From assembly GCF_900104665.1 (NCBI RefSeq), contig NZ_LT629966.1, positions 1-64,000 on the forward strand: 64,000 nucleotides of DNA, read 5' to 3'. Within the stretch, counting starts at the first letter, position 1. The number at the start of each line of letters is the position of its first letter. This document shows positions 1 through 9,061 of the stretch, piece after piece. The notes beneath the pieces were generated by a model, which was not told the origin of the DNA, made no database searches, and saw nothing but the letters and a program-made list of their open reading frames with translations. Source of the DNA: Traorella massiliensis (GTDB lineage: Bacteria > Bacillota_I > Bacilli_A > Erysipelotrichales > Erysipelotrichaceae). The translations under genes were made by a program, and so were the position numbers.

Positions 1-510
1 AAGACATCAGTTACGGAATATGGCGAGGTAGCAGATAAAGAAATATATGAACTCGATAAAGACATGATAGACAAAGAAACTATGTATGATGGTTTCTATG
101 CAGTGGTAACCGATATAGAAGGAGATGCAGCACAGATCATAAACATTAATAAGCGCAGATGGCAGATTGAAGAATGTTTCAGGATCATGAAAACAGAATT
201 CGATGCAAGACCTGTATATTTGCGTAGAGAAGACAGAATCAAAGCACACTTTCTGATCTGTTTCATTGCACTGATGATCTTTCGATTACTGGAGATCAGG
301 CTGGAAAAAGAATATACAGCCGAACAGATCATCAGCACACTGAAGAAGATGGAAGTATGTAGGCTAGAAGAATATGGATATATTCCGACATACACAAGAA
401 CAGAATTAACGGATAAATTACACGAAGTATTCGGATTCAGAACTGATACAGAGATCATCAAGAAATCAAAGATGAGAAGCATCATTAAAAAAAGTAAGGA
501 AAAGCAATAA
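1..510 (+). CDS. IS transposase, C-terminal part (window-edge partial)
   Basis: The reading frame is open from the first base of the window, so the 5' part lies outside it. The visible 169 residues hold the end of a DDE transposase. A short beta-strand region (FYAVVTD) is followed by a Y/N-x-x-R-W-x-I-E-E-x-F-R-x-M-K block that carries the catalytic glutamate, then a hydrophobic helix. This arrangement is typical of the IS1634/IS4-like group, so I assign it there from family knowledge. The two upstream catalytic aspartates are not in the window. Integrity of the whole gene cannot be judged. The element's right end should lie a little downstream, before the decayed gene at about 600. Confidence 0.8.
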   Translation, partial: KTSVTEYGEVADKEIYELDKDMIDKETMYDGFYAVVTDIEGDAAQIININKRRWQIEECFRIMKTEFDARPVYLRREDRIKAHFLICFIALMIFRLLEIRLEKEYTAEQIISTLKKMEVCRLEEYGYIPTYTRTELTDKLHEVFGFRTDTEIIKKSKMRSIIKKSKEKQ

Positions 511-535
511 AATACTACATATCTTTACAAAACCA

Positions 536-579
536 AAACCTCAGGAATAACCCTTAATCTCGGTGTTTTCTTGAGGTTT
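536..579 (+). repeat. Inverted repeat near the IS right end
   Basis: AAACCTCA and TGAGGTTT can pair across a 28-nt loop just downstream of the transposase stop. It may be the element's own weak terminator or part of its right end. There is only a broken T-rich stretch after it. Bases 511-600 hold no gene. Confidence 0.4.
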
Positions 580-600
580 CTTACTTTTTAACTGTCAAAG

Positions 601-791
601 ATGGGATATTATATCGATAAAAGTGTCTATTTACATGATGAAAAAATATTTACTGTAATGATTATAGTGGTGATAACCCTTATTCAGAAATACTTTTCAT
701 AAAAAGGAATCATTATTTGCTTTTACATCCTGAAATTGAATGGAATGATGAAACTCCAAACAAATTCGTGCAAACAATTCACTGGCAATAA
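601..791 (+). pseudogene. Decayed gene remnant with a frameshift
   Basis: From the ATG at 601 one frame reads MGYYIDKSVYLHDEKIFT. A second frame then continues with YCNDYSGDNPYSEILFIKR and ends in FVQTIHWQ at the TAA at 789-791. The second segment has ordinary protein-like composition and no start of its own, because two TGA codons precede it. I read this as one small gene broken by a frameshift beside the IS end. I do not recognise the family. It is not expected to make a functional product. Confidence 0.45.
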
Positions 792-794
792 AAA

Positions 795-816
795 AGGACA
801 GGTTATTACCTGTCCT
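795..816 (-). terminator. Rho-independent terminator of ysxC
   Basis: A 9-bp stem (AGGACAGGT/ACCTGTCCT) with a 4-nt loop is followed on the minus strand by six T residues. The ysxC stop codon lies in the loop. Confidence 0.9.
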
Positions 817-1396
817 CTAACATTTCATCAATCATTTGCCATACTCGGTCAATACCTTGTTTCTTTTCACTTGAAAAAGCAATCAAAGGTTCTTCATCAG
901 TTAACTCGAATGTCGTTTTGATTTTTTCAAGGCATTTTTTAATCTCATTTTTTTTAAGCTTATCTACCTTTGTCGCAATGATTGCAAGTTTCATATGATG
1001 ATATCTTGCATATTCAATCATTGTCAAATCATCTTCACTTGGTTTATGACGAGCATCTACAATGATCAGCAAACCTTTTTTTTGCTTTCGCTCACCAAAG
1101 TATTCTTCCATCATCTCACCAAATTGAATCAACATTTTTTTTGATGCATTAGCATATCCATAACCTGGTACATCTACTAACATGAAACGATCATCAATAT
1201 TAAAGAAATTCAAAAGTCTTGTCTTTCCAGGAGTATTTCCTACATAAGCTAGATTTTTTCTTCGTGTAATCGTATTGATCAATGAACTTTTCCCTACATT
1301 GCTTCTTCCTGCCATTACAATTTCAGGAAGCTCACTGTCCGGCCAGCTTTTAGAATCTGGCGCAGAGATAACTAAATAAGGATTTTTTACTTCCAT
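806..1396 (-). CDS. ysxC: Ribosome biogenesis GTPase YsxC/EngB
   Basis: A 196-residue TRAFAC-class GTPase of the EngB/YihA family, needed for late assembly of the 50S subunit in the cytoplasm. Visible motifs are G1 GRSNVGKSS (30-38), the switch I region TPGKTR (55-60), G3 DVPGYG (75-80), G4 TKVD (142-145) and G5 SSE (about 175). Length fits the family (about 195-210). The ATG overlaps the TAA of lon (TAATG), so translation is probably coupled. The same lon-ysxC order occurs in Bacillus subtilis. Nothing is odd about the sequence. Confidence 0.97.
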   Translation of the reverse strand: MEVKNPYLVISAPDSKSWPDSELPEIVMAGRSNVGKSSLINTITRRKNLAYVGNTPGKTRLLNFFNIDDRFMLVDVPGYGYANASKKMLIQFGEMMEEYFGERKQKKGLLIIVDARHKPSEDDLTMIEYARYHHMKLAIIATKVDKLKKNEIKKCLEKIKTTFELTDEEPLIAFSSEKKQGIDRVWQMIDEMLEDR

Positions 1397-3711
1397 TATT
1401 TGACCAAAGCATAATCAATGACCTGCGATACATGCTCAACAGGAATGATCTTCATGCTTTCCTTTACTGAATCTGGAATTTCATCGATATCTTTCATATT
1501 TGCTTTTGGCACGATGATCGTATGGATACCACAGCGATGAGCAGCTAATGACTTTTCTTTTAAGCCGCCTATTGGAAGGACATTTCCACGAAGAGTCACT
1601 TCTCCTGTCATCGCTAGATCTGATTTAACTGGAATATTTGTCAATGATGAAACAATAGCAGTTGTTAGTGTTACACCTGCACTTGGTCCATCCTTTGGTA
1701 CGGCACCTTCAGGTACATGGATATGAATATCTTCCTGTTCAAACAATTTAGGTTCGATTTTGTACTTCTTCGCATTAGCTCTCACATAGTCATATGCAAT
1801 CGAAGCACTTTCTTTCATGACATCTCCCAATTTTCCAGTCAGGACAAATTTACCTTTTCCTTCAAAATGAGTGACTTCGACCTGAAGCACGTCTCCGCCA
1901 AATGAAGTATAAGCAAGACCCGTAACGGTTCCTACCTGATCTTTCTTTTCTTTACGGCCATAATCAAAGATTTCATGACCTAACCATTCATTGACAAGCT
2001 TCTTTGTTACCGTAATAGATTTTTTCTTATCTTTCAAGATAGCTAATACAGCTTTTCTAGCACAAGTGCCAATAACTCTTTCAAGCTGACGTACACCTGC
2101 TTCACGAGTGTAATACTGAATGAGATAAAGCAATACTTCATCTTTGATCTTAAACTGATTTGATTTTAAGCCATTCATTTCTACCTGTTTTGGTACCAAA
2201 TGTTTTTTCGCAATCTGAATTTTCTCAACCTCTGTATAGCTGCTGATCTGAATAATTTCTAAACGATCCTGCAGAGCGCTTGGAATATTTTCCAAATAAT
2301 TGGCAGTTGCGATAAATAATACCTGACTTAAATCGTAAGGCTCTTCAATATAGTGATCACTGAAAAGGGCATTCTGCTCAGGATCCAGCACTTCTAGCAT
2401 TGCACTTGAAGGATCTCCCTTGTAATCACTAGCCATCTTATCAATTTCATCTATCAAAAATACTGGATTGATCGTTCCGGCTTTTTTCATGCCTTGAATG
2501 ATCCTTCCTGGCATACTGCCTAAATATGTTCTACGATGTCCACGAATCTCAGCTTCATCACGAACACCACCTAATGAAATTTTCACAAATTTGCGTCCCA
2601 GAGCACGAGCAACAGATTTTGCCAGCGATGTCTTACCAACACCTGGAGGACCTACCAAGCAAAGAATCGGAGATTTTAGAGAATTTGTCATCTGCTTAAC
2701 AGCAAGATATTCCATGATTCTCTCTTTTACCTTTTCAAGTCCATAATGGTCTTCATCCAAGATCTGCTGTGCAAGCTGTAAATCTTCATTATCCTCACTT
2801 TGCTGCCAGTAAGGCAATTTCATCAGCCAGTCGATATAACTCTTGATGACACCGCTCTCCCCAGCACTTGCCGGAAGCATTTCATAACGAGAAAGTTCTT
2901 CTAAAACTTTCGCCTTGATATTTTCCGGATATGGATTTTTTTCTAACTGCTCACGAATCGAATCGGCATCGTCGCTTGTTTCTGGAACATCACCTAATTC
3001 TTCTTTGATCGCACGCAGTCTTTCTCTTAAAAAGTATTCTTTCTGACTTTCTTCAACACGTGTTCTTACTTTCTGATTAATTTCATTATCAATCACTAAA
3101 AGCTGTTTTTCTCTTTCAATTGCTTCTAGCAATCTTAACAAGCGAGTATTTACATCTAGGGTTTCTAAAAGCTGCTGACGCTGGTTTAATGTAAAAGGAA
3201 AAATCTGAGCAATATGATCAGCTAGACGATTGGCTGAAACTCCTTTGGCAAAACTTTTAGCCATTCCTGGAGAAATCAAACTTGCTAATGTATCAAAGCT
3301 TTCCATTTCTTTACTGATCTTTCTAACAAGGATCAATTCCTCATTAGCATCTCCCATGATATCTTCTAACACTTCAACACTTGCAAATTTCGTGTTACGC
3401 ATTTCTTTGATATCTAAAATTCTGGCACGTGAAATACCCTTAAAAACAGTTCTGATAAAGGCGTCTTTTTTATGAGTGGCAACGATGCGGCAAATCGTAC
3501 CTACCTGATATAAATCATTGGTATCTGGCTGATCTACCGATGGATCGATCTGGCTAACTACCAGAACTTCAGAATTAAAGCTTTCATTGGCTCTTCTCAA
3601 AGCATTTAAGCTTATTTCACGACCCACTTCAATAGCTACTTCTTCATTTGGAAATATGACAACATCTCTTGTGCAAATGACAGGAAATTGTCTTGTATTC
3701 ATTTCTTCCAT
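1396..3711 (-). CDS. lon: ATP-dependent protease La (LonA)
   Basis: A 771-residue cytoplasmic AAA+ serine protease that degrades misfolded and regulatory proteins. The N-terminal substrate-binding domain begins with the typical FPVICTRDVVIFPNEEV-like stretch. Walker A GPPGVGKT is at about 354-361 and Walker B FLIDEID at about 418-424. The C-terminal protease domain has the Ser in DGPSAGVT (about 678) and the Lys in the GGLKEKSLAA segment, giving the Ser-Lys dyad. The ATG at 3711 was chosen because AAGGAG lies 7 nt upstream. A TTG three bases earlier is also in frame. It sits between tig and ysxC as in Bacillus, but clpX and lonB are absent from the cluster. Confidence 0.97.
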   Translation of the reverse strand: MEEMNTRQFPVICTRDVVIFPNEEVAIEVGREISLNALRRANESFNSEVLVVSQIDPSVDQPDTNDLYQVGTICRIVATHKKDAFIRTVFKGISRARILDIKEMRNTKFASVEVLEDIMGDANEELILVRKISKEMESFDTLASLISPGMAKSFAKGVSANRLADHIAQIFPFTLNQRQQLLETLDVNTRLLRLLEAIEREKQLLVIDNEINQKVRTRVEESQKEYFLRERLRAIKEELGDVPETSDDADSIREQLEKNPYPENIKAKVLEELSRYEMLPASAGESGVIKSYIDWLMKLPYWQQSEDNEDLQLAQQILDEDHYGLEKVKERIMEYLAVKQMTNSLKSPILCLVGPPGVGKTSLAKSVARALGRKFVKISLGGVRDEAEIRGHRRTYLGSMPGRIIQGMKKAGTINPVFLIDEIDKMASDYKGDPSSAMLEVLDPEQNALFSDHYIEEPYDLSQVLFIATANYLENIPSALQDRLEIIQISSYTEVEKIQIAKKHLVPKQVEMNGLKSNQFKIKDEVLLYLIQYYTREAGVRQLERVIGTCARKAVLAILKDKKKSITVTKKLVNEWLGHEIFDYGRKEKKDQVGTVTGLAYTSFGGDVLQVEVTHFEGKGKFVLTGKLGDVMKESASIAYDYVRANAKKYKIEPKLFEQEDIHIHVPEGAVPKDGPSAGVTLTTAIVSSLTNIPVKSDLAMTGEVTLRGNVLPIGGLKEKSLAAHRCGIHTIIVPKANMKDIDEIPDSVKESMKIIPVEHVSQVIDYALVK

Positions 3712-3736
3712 CAAATTACTCCTTCCTATTTAGTCA

Positions 3737-3757
3737 AAAAGACGCTTAGCGTCTTTT
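3737..3757 (-). terminator. Terminator between tig and lon
   Basis: A stem AAAAGACGC/GCGTCTTTT with a 3-nt loop is followed on the minus strand by T residues. It overlaps the tig stop codon, so lon may be transcribed separately or by read-through. Confidence 0.8.
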
Positions 3758-5048
3758 ATTCTTTTTCAGTTTTTTTCGCAGGCTTATTTTTCTTAACGAT
3801 TTCGATGGCTTCTCTCAACTTCAGATCATAAGAGATGCTATCAGGAGAAATCAGTTCTTTGACCTTATCGCTTTCCATACCATAAGCATCTGCAATACGC
3901 TTATATTCTGCTTCAATGCTCTCTTCGCTGATTTCAACATTTTCTTTTTTCGCAACTGCTTCAAGTACAAGACGAACCTTTACTTTATTTTCTGCATCGA
4001 TCGCCATACCTGAACGAATATCACTTTCCTGCTGACCAGTCATCTGAGTAAACTGCTCCATATTGAATCCTTGCTGAGCAAGACGCTGTTTAAACTCATC
4101 AACCATACGATCCGTTTCCTCATCAATCATGATCTGAGGAAGTTCTACTTCAGCATTCTCAACTACCTTTGTTAGACAGTCGTTTGTATATTTGTTTTCA
4201 GCATCATTTTCTTTACGTTTTTTCAGATCATCTTTTAAATAATCTTCATATTCCTTTGTTGTAGTAACATTTTCAATGTTTGCCTGCTTTACTAACTCAT
4301 CATCAAACTCAGGCAATACCTTTGTTTTGATTTCATGTAGCGTTACTTTGAAAACAACAGGCTGTCCTGCAAGGCTAGGCTCCTGATAATTTTCAGGGAA
4401 AGTAACATTGATATCTTTTGTTTCTTCTGGTTTCATACCCACTAACTGTTCTTCAAATCCTGGAATAAAAGATCCTGATCCAATTACTAATGGATAGTTT
4501 TCCCCTTTTCCGCCATCAAATGCAACACCATCTTTAAATCCTTCAAAATCAATCACAGCGGTGTCTCCATTTTCAACGCTTCCCTCTTCTTTTAATTCAA
4601 GTTCCGCATATCTTTCCTGAAGACGGCTGATCTGTTCTTCGATATCTTTCTTTAAAACACGTGTGCTGTCTTTTTTGATGCCTAAATCTGTATAGTCGCC
4701 TAGCTTCACTTCCGGCTTCACCTGAATATCATAAACAAGCGTTACAGACTTTTCATCAATGGCTTCAATATCAAGAGATGGACGAGCGATCATCTGAATA
4801 TCGTGTTCGCTGATTCCCTGTACCAATGCATCTGTAGCTACTTCATCTACCGCATTGATTAAAATTTCTTGTACTGATACATGTTTTTTCGCAATTGCTG
4901 CCGGCACCTTTCCTGCACGGAATCCTGGCAGCGATAATTTTGAAACGATCTTTTTAAATGCTTTATCCTGTGCTTTTGACCACTGATCACCTTCGATTGT
5001 AGCTTTTAAAACACCTGTTGATTTTTCTTTTAATTCCCAAGTAGACAT
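3756..5048 (-). CDS. tig: Trigger factor, ribosome-associated chaperone
   Basis: A 430-residue chaperone and peptidyl-prolyl isomerase that binds near the ribosomal exit tunnel. The N-terminal domain carries the ribosome-docking signature GFRAGKVP (about 43-50). The FKBP-like domain follows, from about 150 to 240 (GDTAVIDFEGFKDG, then PLVIGSGSFIPGFEEQLVGM). The C-terminal helical chaperone arms fill the rest. Start ATG (MSTWELKEK) has AGGAGG six bases upstream. An in-frame TTG further up would translate through this SD and is rejected. Length matches the family. It follows a small conserved gene, as ysoA-tig do in Bacillus. Confidence 0.97.
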   Translation of the reverse strand: MSTWELKEKSTGVLKATIEGDQWSKAQDKAFKKIVSKLSLPGFRAGKVPAAIAKKHVSVQEILINAVDEVATDALVQGISEHDIQMIARPSLDIEAIDEKSVTLVYDIQVKPEVKLGDYTDLGIKKDSTRVLKKDIEEQISRLQERYAELELKEEGSVENGDTAVIDFEGFKDGVAFDGGKGENYPLVIGSGSFIPGFEEQLVGMKPEETKDINVTFPENYQEPSLAGQPVVFKVTLHEIKTKVLPEFDDELVKQANIENVTTTKEYEDYLKDDLKKRKENDAENKYTNDCLTKVVENAEVELPQIMIDEETDRMVDEFKQRLAQQGFNMEQFTQMTGQQESDIRSGMAIDAENKVKVRLVLEAVAKKENVEISEESIEAEYKRIADAYGMESDKVKELISPDSISYDLKLREAIEIVKKNKPAKKTEKE

Positions 5049-5072
5049 GTTTTTCCTCCTAAAATTCAATCA

Positions 5073-5789
5073 TCAAATTGTATTGCTATATAATAATAAT
5101 TCAAAACCGCCTTTTTGTGAAGCTTTTTTTTCAGAAAGCAATTTTTTCATCTCATTTTCGCATCCCATCATTGATGAAACATACATAACAATCTCATAAG
5201 CACATGCTTCACTTTCATCTTCATCGATTTCAAAAGGTAAATGAAGATAAGCTTCTTTATAAAGACACTGGATGCATAAATTTAGAAGTGAAGGATTTTC
5301 ATTTTCCAGCCAGCTATGCATAAATTCAATACTTGTTTCAACACCTTCACTGTCGCTCGGATTGACACAAGCTGCCGGAATAAAAGTAATATCCATACCA
5401 TCTTTTACGATATGAAATTCTTCATTCAGCTGCTGGCCGATACAAGCTTCGATCAAGGAAATGGTTACAAAAACACTTTTCGCATGATCAAATCCTTTTT
5501 GTATCAAGTCAGGATATTCTCGCATATTGCTTTCACGCAATGCCTTAACCGCAAATAACTGATGACTTTCATCCATTTCCAGATAAGTATCGATCTCATC
5601 ATCACTCAGCTTTTTCTGGGCTTCAAACATCAATAATTGCTTTTCATATACCAAAAGTTTTTCTTCAAAATCTTTAGGAATATATGGCATGCTTAATTCT
5701 TCTTTAACTTTAATAGAAGCACTTTCATAATCACCAGTATTCATCATATTTTCAATTTCTTCAATACATTCTTTATAATAATTGCTCAT
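5073..5789 (-). CDS. Conserved acidic helical protein, YsoA position (DUF3196-like)
   Basis: A 238-residue soluble, acidic, mostly helical protein starting MSNYYKECIEEIENMM, with no membrane segment or signal peptide. The repeated helix pattern (ALRESNMREYPDLI..GF, then LLNLCIQCLYKEAYLHLPF) suggests a TPR-like or HEAT-like scaffold. It resembles what I recall as DUF3196, known from Mollicutes and relatives. It sits directly upstream of tig with a 24-bp gap, the place held by the TPR protein YsoA in Bacillus. A role in protein folding or ribosome work is only an inference from position. Confidence 0.6.
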   Translation of the reverse strand: MSNYYKECIEEIENMMNTGDYESASIKVKEELSMPYIPKDFEEKLLVYEKQLLMFEAQKKLSDDEIDTYLEMDESHQLFAVKALRESNMREYPDLIQKGFDHAKSVFVTISLIEACIGQQLNEEFHIVKDGMDITFIPAACVNPSDSEGVETSIEFMHSWLENENPSLLNLCIQCLYKEAYLHLPFEIDEDESEACAYEIVMYVSSMMGCENEMKKLLSEKKASQKGGFELLLYSNTI

Positions 5790-5845
5790 AACTCACCTGA
5801 CTTTTCATAATATATCATAAAACTATATTTCAGGCAAATAAAAGA

Positions 5846-5863
5846 CACCTCATTCAAAAGGTG
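5846..5863 (-). terminator. Terminator of the phosphoesterase gene
   Basis: Stem CACCT/AGGTG with an 8-nt loop lies over the stop codon, followed on the minus strand by TCTTTTATTT. Confidence 0.65.
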
Positions 5864-6314
5864 CGAATTTAAATTCAACATGCATATCAGTATCTACAAT
5901 AATTATACAATATGAAATAGGCCGTCCATCACGTGAATAATACAAGCTGCCTGGATTAATAAGCCGAATGCCATTTACAACTTTATCACAAGCTACATGC
6001 GTATGTCCAAAAAATACGGTGTCACAGCCCTCTTCTTTGGCCATCTTGCTCAAATAAGTCAAACGATCTCTTGCATAGCATAAATGCGAATGAAGCATCA
6101 ATACCCGAAAAGGACCCATCTTTAACTTCATCTTTTCTGGAAAATCAGCATAGTAATCATTGTTGCCACGGACAATGCGCATATTCGGATAGACATACTC
6201 GTCACATTCGATATCTCCGCAATGCAAAAAAGCATCCGCATCCTTATGTTTTTCCATGATCTCATCAATTAAATGATTTCGGCCATGAGAATCACTCATT
6301 AATATTATTTTCAT
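5850..6314 (-). CDS. YfcE/MJ0936-type metallophosphoesterase
   Basis: A 154-residue calcineurin-like phosphoesterase. Metal-binding motifs are visible in order: SDSHGRN (D8, H10), HCGDIECDE, RGNNDYY, LHSH and GHTH. This is the full dimetal site of the family. Size and order match the short YfcE/MJ0936 group, which hydrolyses phosphodiesters in vitro, but the physiological substrate is generally unknown. The position next to gerM and the racemase gene corresponds to ysnB in Bacillus. The rph and ysnA (rdgB) genes that lie between ysnB and gerM in Bacillus are missing here. The ATG has a GGTGAT ribosome binding site. Confidence 0.9.
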   Translation of the reverse strand: MKIILMSDSHGRNHLIDEIMEKHKDADAFLHCGDIECDEYVYPNMRIVRGNNDYYADFPEKMKLKMGPFRVLMLHSHLCYARDRLTYLSKMAKEEGCDTVFFGHTHVACDKVVNGIRLINPGSLYYSRDGRPISYCIIIVDTDMHVEFKFAPFE

Positions 6315-6347
6315 ATCATCACCAAAAATACTTTAACATAATCTTTC

Positions 6348-7271
6348 TCATTCTTCAAATATATTTAAATTTAAATCATCAAATGTCAAAACATTTTGAA
6401 AACTGCCTTCCATCCACACTTTTTCATCATTAATATAGAGTGAAAACTGATTGCCGATCTGATTCATCTTCAAGGTATATAAAAGTGGCAGAATAGTATC
6501 CGCATTTACAAGATTTTCTTCTTCAAGAAAAGCTTCATTCAGATATAGCATCACATGATCCCCATCATTTTCTATTTTTTGACACTCTAAGCTCAAAGAG
6601 GTTTGATCAAGCACCTCATTCACAAAATCTAAAGTGCTCTGTGAAGAAGGGTAACGACGTGTCATCACCATATAATAATGACTTGTTTCATTCTCATGTA
6701 ATTCAATGACAGAACGTGAGATGCTTTGATGGAGCTGAGAACTATCAAGATTAAAATTATTTACACCTAGCGTATAATCAAAAGGCTGCATTGGAAGTGC
6801 ACTTAAAGGCATTTTTTCAATTGGTTTTTGATTAACGAGAAATTCAACCTGATAATTTTCATTAAATTGAACTACACTGCTGACAATCGCTTCAATGACC
6901 CGTAATTCAATATGAGAGCTCATTGTAAAAAAAGCTTCATTAAAGCTTATTTGAACAAGCTCATTTTGAATATCAACATCCAGACATTGAATCGAAACAG
7001 GAATCAGAGCTTTTAAATCATATATCCCTATTTCATGTTTCATAAGTTGAAAAAGCTGTAAGATATTTTCTTCATCGGATTCACTTTTCTGATAATTCAA
7101 CGTAACAGGCACCAATTGATGATCGTCATTGATCATATAAATAAGAATCTTGTCTTCCATATCACCCGTTGTACTCTTAAAAACCTCAATTTGTTGCTTT
7201 GGAAGAAAAAGTGTTGTCATAACACAGATAAAAGCAATTGCATAGGTGCATACAAGTTTGATCTTTTTCAT
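6348..7271 (-). CDS. GerM-domain protein with two GerM repeats
   Basis: A 307-residue protein with an N-terminal hydrophobic segment (about residues 7-25) that should act as a signal anchor. Two related domains follow. The first, at about 45-155, contains DVDIQNELVQISFNEAFF and RVIEAIVSSVVQFNENYQVEFLVN. The second, at about 195-300, contains the matching ..VMLYLNEAFLEEENLV and the LPLLYTLKMNQIGNQFSLYIN stretch. GerM of Bacillus also has two repeats and works in sporulation and germination. There is no lipobox cysteine, unlike many GerM lipoproteins. It lies just after murI, as in the Bacillus racE-gerM cluster. SD GAGGTGAA precedes the ATG. Confidence 0.75.
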   Translation of the reverse strand: MKKIKLVCTYAIAFICVMTTLFLPKQQIEVFKSTTGDMEDKILIYMINDDHQLVPVTLNYQKSESDEENILQLFQLMKHEIGIYDLKALIPVSIQCLDVDIQNELVQISFNEAFFTMSSHIELRVIEAIVSSVVQFNENYQVEFLVNQKPIEKMPLSALPMQPFDYTLGVNNFNLDSSQLHQSISRSVIELHENETSHYYMVMTRRYPSSQSTLDFVNEVLDQTSLSLECQKIENDGDHVMLYLNEAFLEEENLVNADTILPLLYTLKMNQIGNQFSLYINDEKVWMEGSFQNVLTFDDLNLNIFEE

Positions 7272-7321
7272 ACTTCACCTCAATGCATCTTATGATGAAA
7301 CACTCAAAAAAAGAAGAAAAA

Positions 7322-7346
7322 AATCACTCATGAATCCAGAGTGATT
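7322..7346 (-). terminator. Terminator of the vanY-like/murI operon
   Basis: Stem AATCACTC/GAGTGATT with a 9-nt loop and a long minus-strand T run overlaps the murI stop codon. Confidence 0.85.
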
Positions 7347-8074
7347 GCTTTCACATCATAATCGCATCCCAAAAGAGTCCGAATGCTTTCTTTCATTCTA
7401 GCTGGATCTTTGGTCGTATAGATTTCCATTTTTCCTTCACCAGTGATCTGCTCATCTCTAAAAAGATCGACCACGGCCTGATTGGAATCAAATAATTCTC
7501 CCTTACCATCAAGAAAAGGACGTATGAGCGGGAAGTGAGTACAGCCTAATACCCATGCATCGGCTTTCTCAGATACATAACTCTCTACTGCTTTCCTCAA
7601 TATATCAGAATCACAGCCGTTTTCGATGATAGGCACCAGCTTTGCAGCTGGAATTTCGTGAATCTCGGTTTCCGGGCAAAAAGCTTTTAATGTATTCAGA
7701 TAAGCATGTTTTTCAACCGTCTTAGGTGTTGCAAGTACATTGATTTTTTGAAAATGATGTCCTGCTAACTGTCTGCAGGTAGGTTCAATAATGTTATAAA
7801 TGTGGAGATCTTCATATTCTTCTTGAATATCGCCAATCACATTAGCACATAGGGTATTGCAGGCAACTACCACTTCATGAATGTCCATCATTCTAAATTT
7901 ATCTAGAAAAGCATGGGCATACTTTCTTAATTCCTCCACACTTTTTTCACCATATGGAACATTGCTCTGATCGGCAATATATACAATATTTAAATTTGGA
8001 TATGCCTCTTTCAGTGCTTTCACAACCTGCATACCGCCTAACCCCGAATCACAGCAGCCTATGGTTGTAATCAT
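7328..8074 (-). CDS. murI: Glutamate racemase
   Basis: A 248-residue cytoplasmic enzyme that converts L-glutamate to D-glutamate for peptidoglycan. The catalytic signature is complete: D9 in CDSGLGG, C72 in ACNT and C178 in LGCTHFP, the two cysteines acting as acid/base pair. Its ATG overlaps the stop of the upstream VanY-like gene (ATGA), with AAGGAG nine bases upstream, so the two are translationally coupled. In Bacillus the orthologue racE lies between gerE and gerM, and the same neighbours flank it here. Confidence 0.97.
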   Translation of the reverse strand: MITTIGCCDSGLGGMQVVKALKEAYPNLNIVYIADQSNVPYGEKSVEELRKYAHAFLDKFRMMDIHEVVVACNTLCANVIGDIQEEYEDLHIYNIIEPTCRQLAGHHFQKINVLATPKTVEKHAYLNTLKAFCPETEIHEIPAAKLVPIIENGCDSDILRKAVESYVSEKADAWVLGCTHFPLIRPFLDGKGELFDSNQAVVDLFRDEQITGEGKMEIYTTKDPARMKESIRTLLGCDYDVKAITLDS

Positions 8075-9042
8075 TGCGTTTCATCTCCTTCTTCATTATT
8101 CTGTTTTAGATCTTCATGATACTGGAGAATAAATTCCTCCAATGGCTGAGCAGGATCATTCACAAACTCAAAACCATACTCATGTGCATGCTCAATTAGC
8201 CATAATTGCTGTGGTGAAAGTTCCATTTCTTTCAGATTTGTCGTTTCCACTGAAGCAACAACTAATCGCACCACATTTCCTAATTGATAGATCGATTGTC
8301 CCGGATAAGCTACATGATTGAAGACATCATCAATTCCATAAGTCAATACCGCTTCTTCATATAACTGTTCCTGGGTATCAAACGATATATAACCAGTCGT
8401 AACTACCATATTGCCACAAGTTTTCTCATTAATCTCAAATGCAGCATTACACATATTGACTAATTCTTCAGCGGCTCCTTGTGAAAGCTGTATCGTCTCT
8501 TCTCCTTGGATCTGATTCACGATAGGAATGCCGCTAACCTCTACCAGATCTTTTGGCGTATAGGTAAACAATGTCGTATTCTCTTCTATTTTTCCTGTTA
8601 CAGAAGACGGATCGCTGATCAGTGTCTGTTCATGGACAAAAGCATTTTCTTCTGTATAAAAACTCTTTAGCTGAGCTAATGAATAATTACTGCAATAAAC
8701 TTTAAAAGTTGAAAAGCTCATCTGATCTTTCATGACATCTACAAGCTCTAAAATAGATGCAGCATCCATCTCACCAACATTTTTAGCGTAATTATACCAG
8801 TCAACATAGCGGATATTAAAATTAGACATTCCTAAATATTCCATAAACTCTTCAGGTTTATATTGCCGGTCGATCAAATAATTGATATCTTCTGTTGTCA
8901 TATATTCCAGTATGATCTTTCGATTTTCATCATTTGCATACTGATATCGAGAAAGTTCATCATAATGTTGATTCATGATATGAAAACAACATAAAAATAA
9001 TGCAAGAAGTGCACCGATAAAAAGTCCTCTTTTCATTTTCAT
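8071..9042 (-). CDS. VanY-like D,D-carboxypeptidase fold protein lacking zinc ligands
   Basis: A 323-residue protein with one N-terminal membrane anchor (about residues 6-22) and an extracytoplasmic part. The C-terminal third aligns by eye with VanY/DacB peptidases. TTGYISFDTQEQLY (about 216-229) matches the SGYRSYxxQ block, and AYPGQSIYQLGNVVRL (about 245-260) matches the RPGxSEHxxGxAxD block. The zinc ligands are replaced: His by Tyr252 and Asp by Arg259. The final ExWH motif is also absent after the WLIEHAHEYGFEF stretch. It therefore looks like a pseudoenzyme, perhaps a peptidoglycan-binding or regulatory protein. The N-terminal repeats resemble those of Firmicute VanY proteins. Start ATG 9042 has GAGGTGA upstream. 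The gene is coupled to murI. Confidence 0.7.
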   Translation of the reverse strand: MKMKRGLFIGALLALFLCCFHIMNQHYDELSRYQYANDENRKIILEYMTTEDINYLIDRQYKPEEFMEYLGMSNFNIRYVDWYNYAKNVGEMDAASILELVDVMKDQMSFSTFKVYCSNYSLAQLKSFYTEENAFVHEQTLISDPSSVTGKIEENTTLFTYTPKDLVEVSGIPIVNQIQGEETIQLSQGAAEELVNMCNAAFEINEKTCGNMVVTTGYISFDTQEQLYEEAVLTYGIDDVFNHVAYPGQSIYQLGNVVRLVVASVETTNLKEMELSPQQLWLIEHAHEYGFEFVNDPAQPLEEFILQYHEDLKQNNEEGDETQ

Positions 9043-9061
9043 GAAAGTCACCTCTTGTTAG

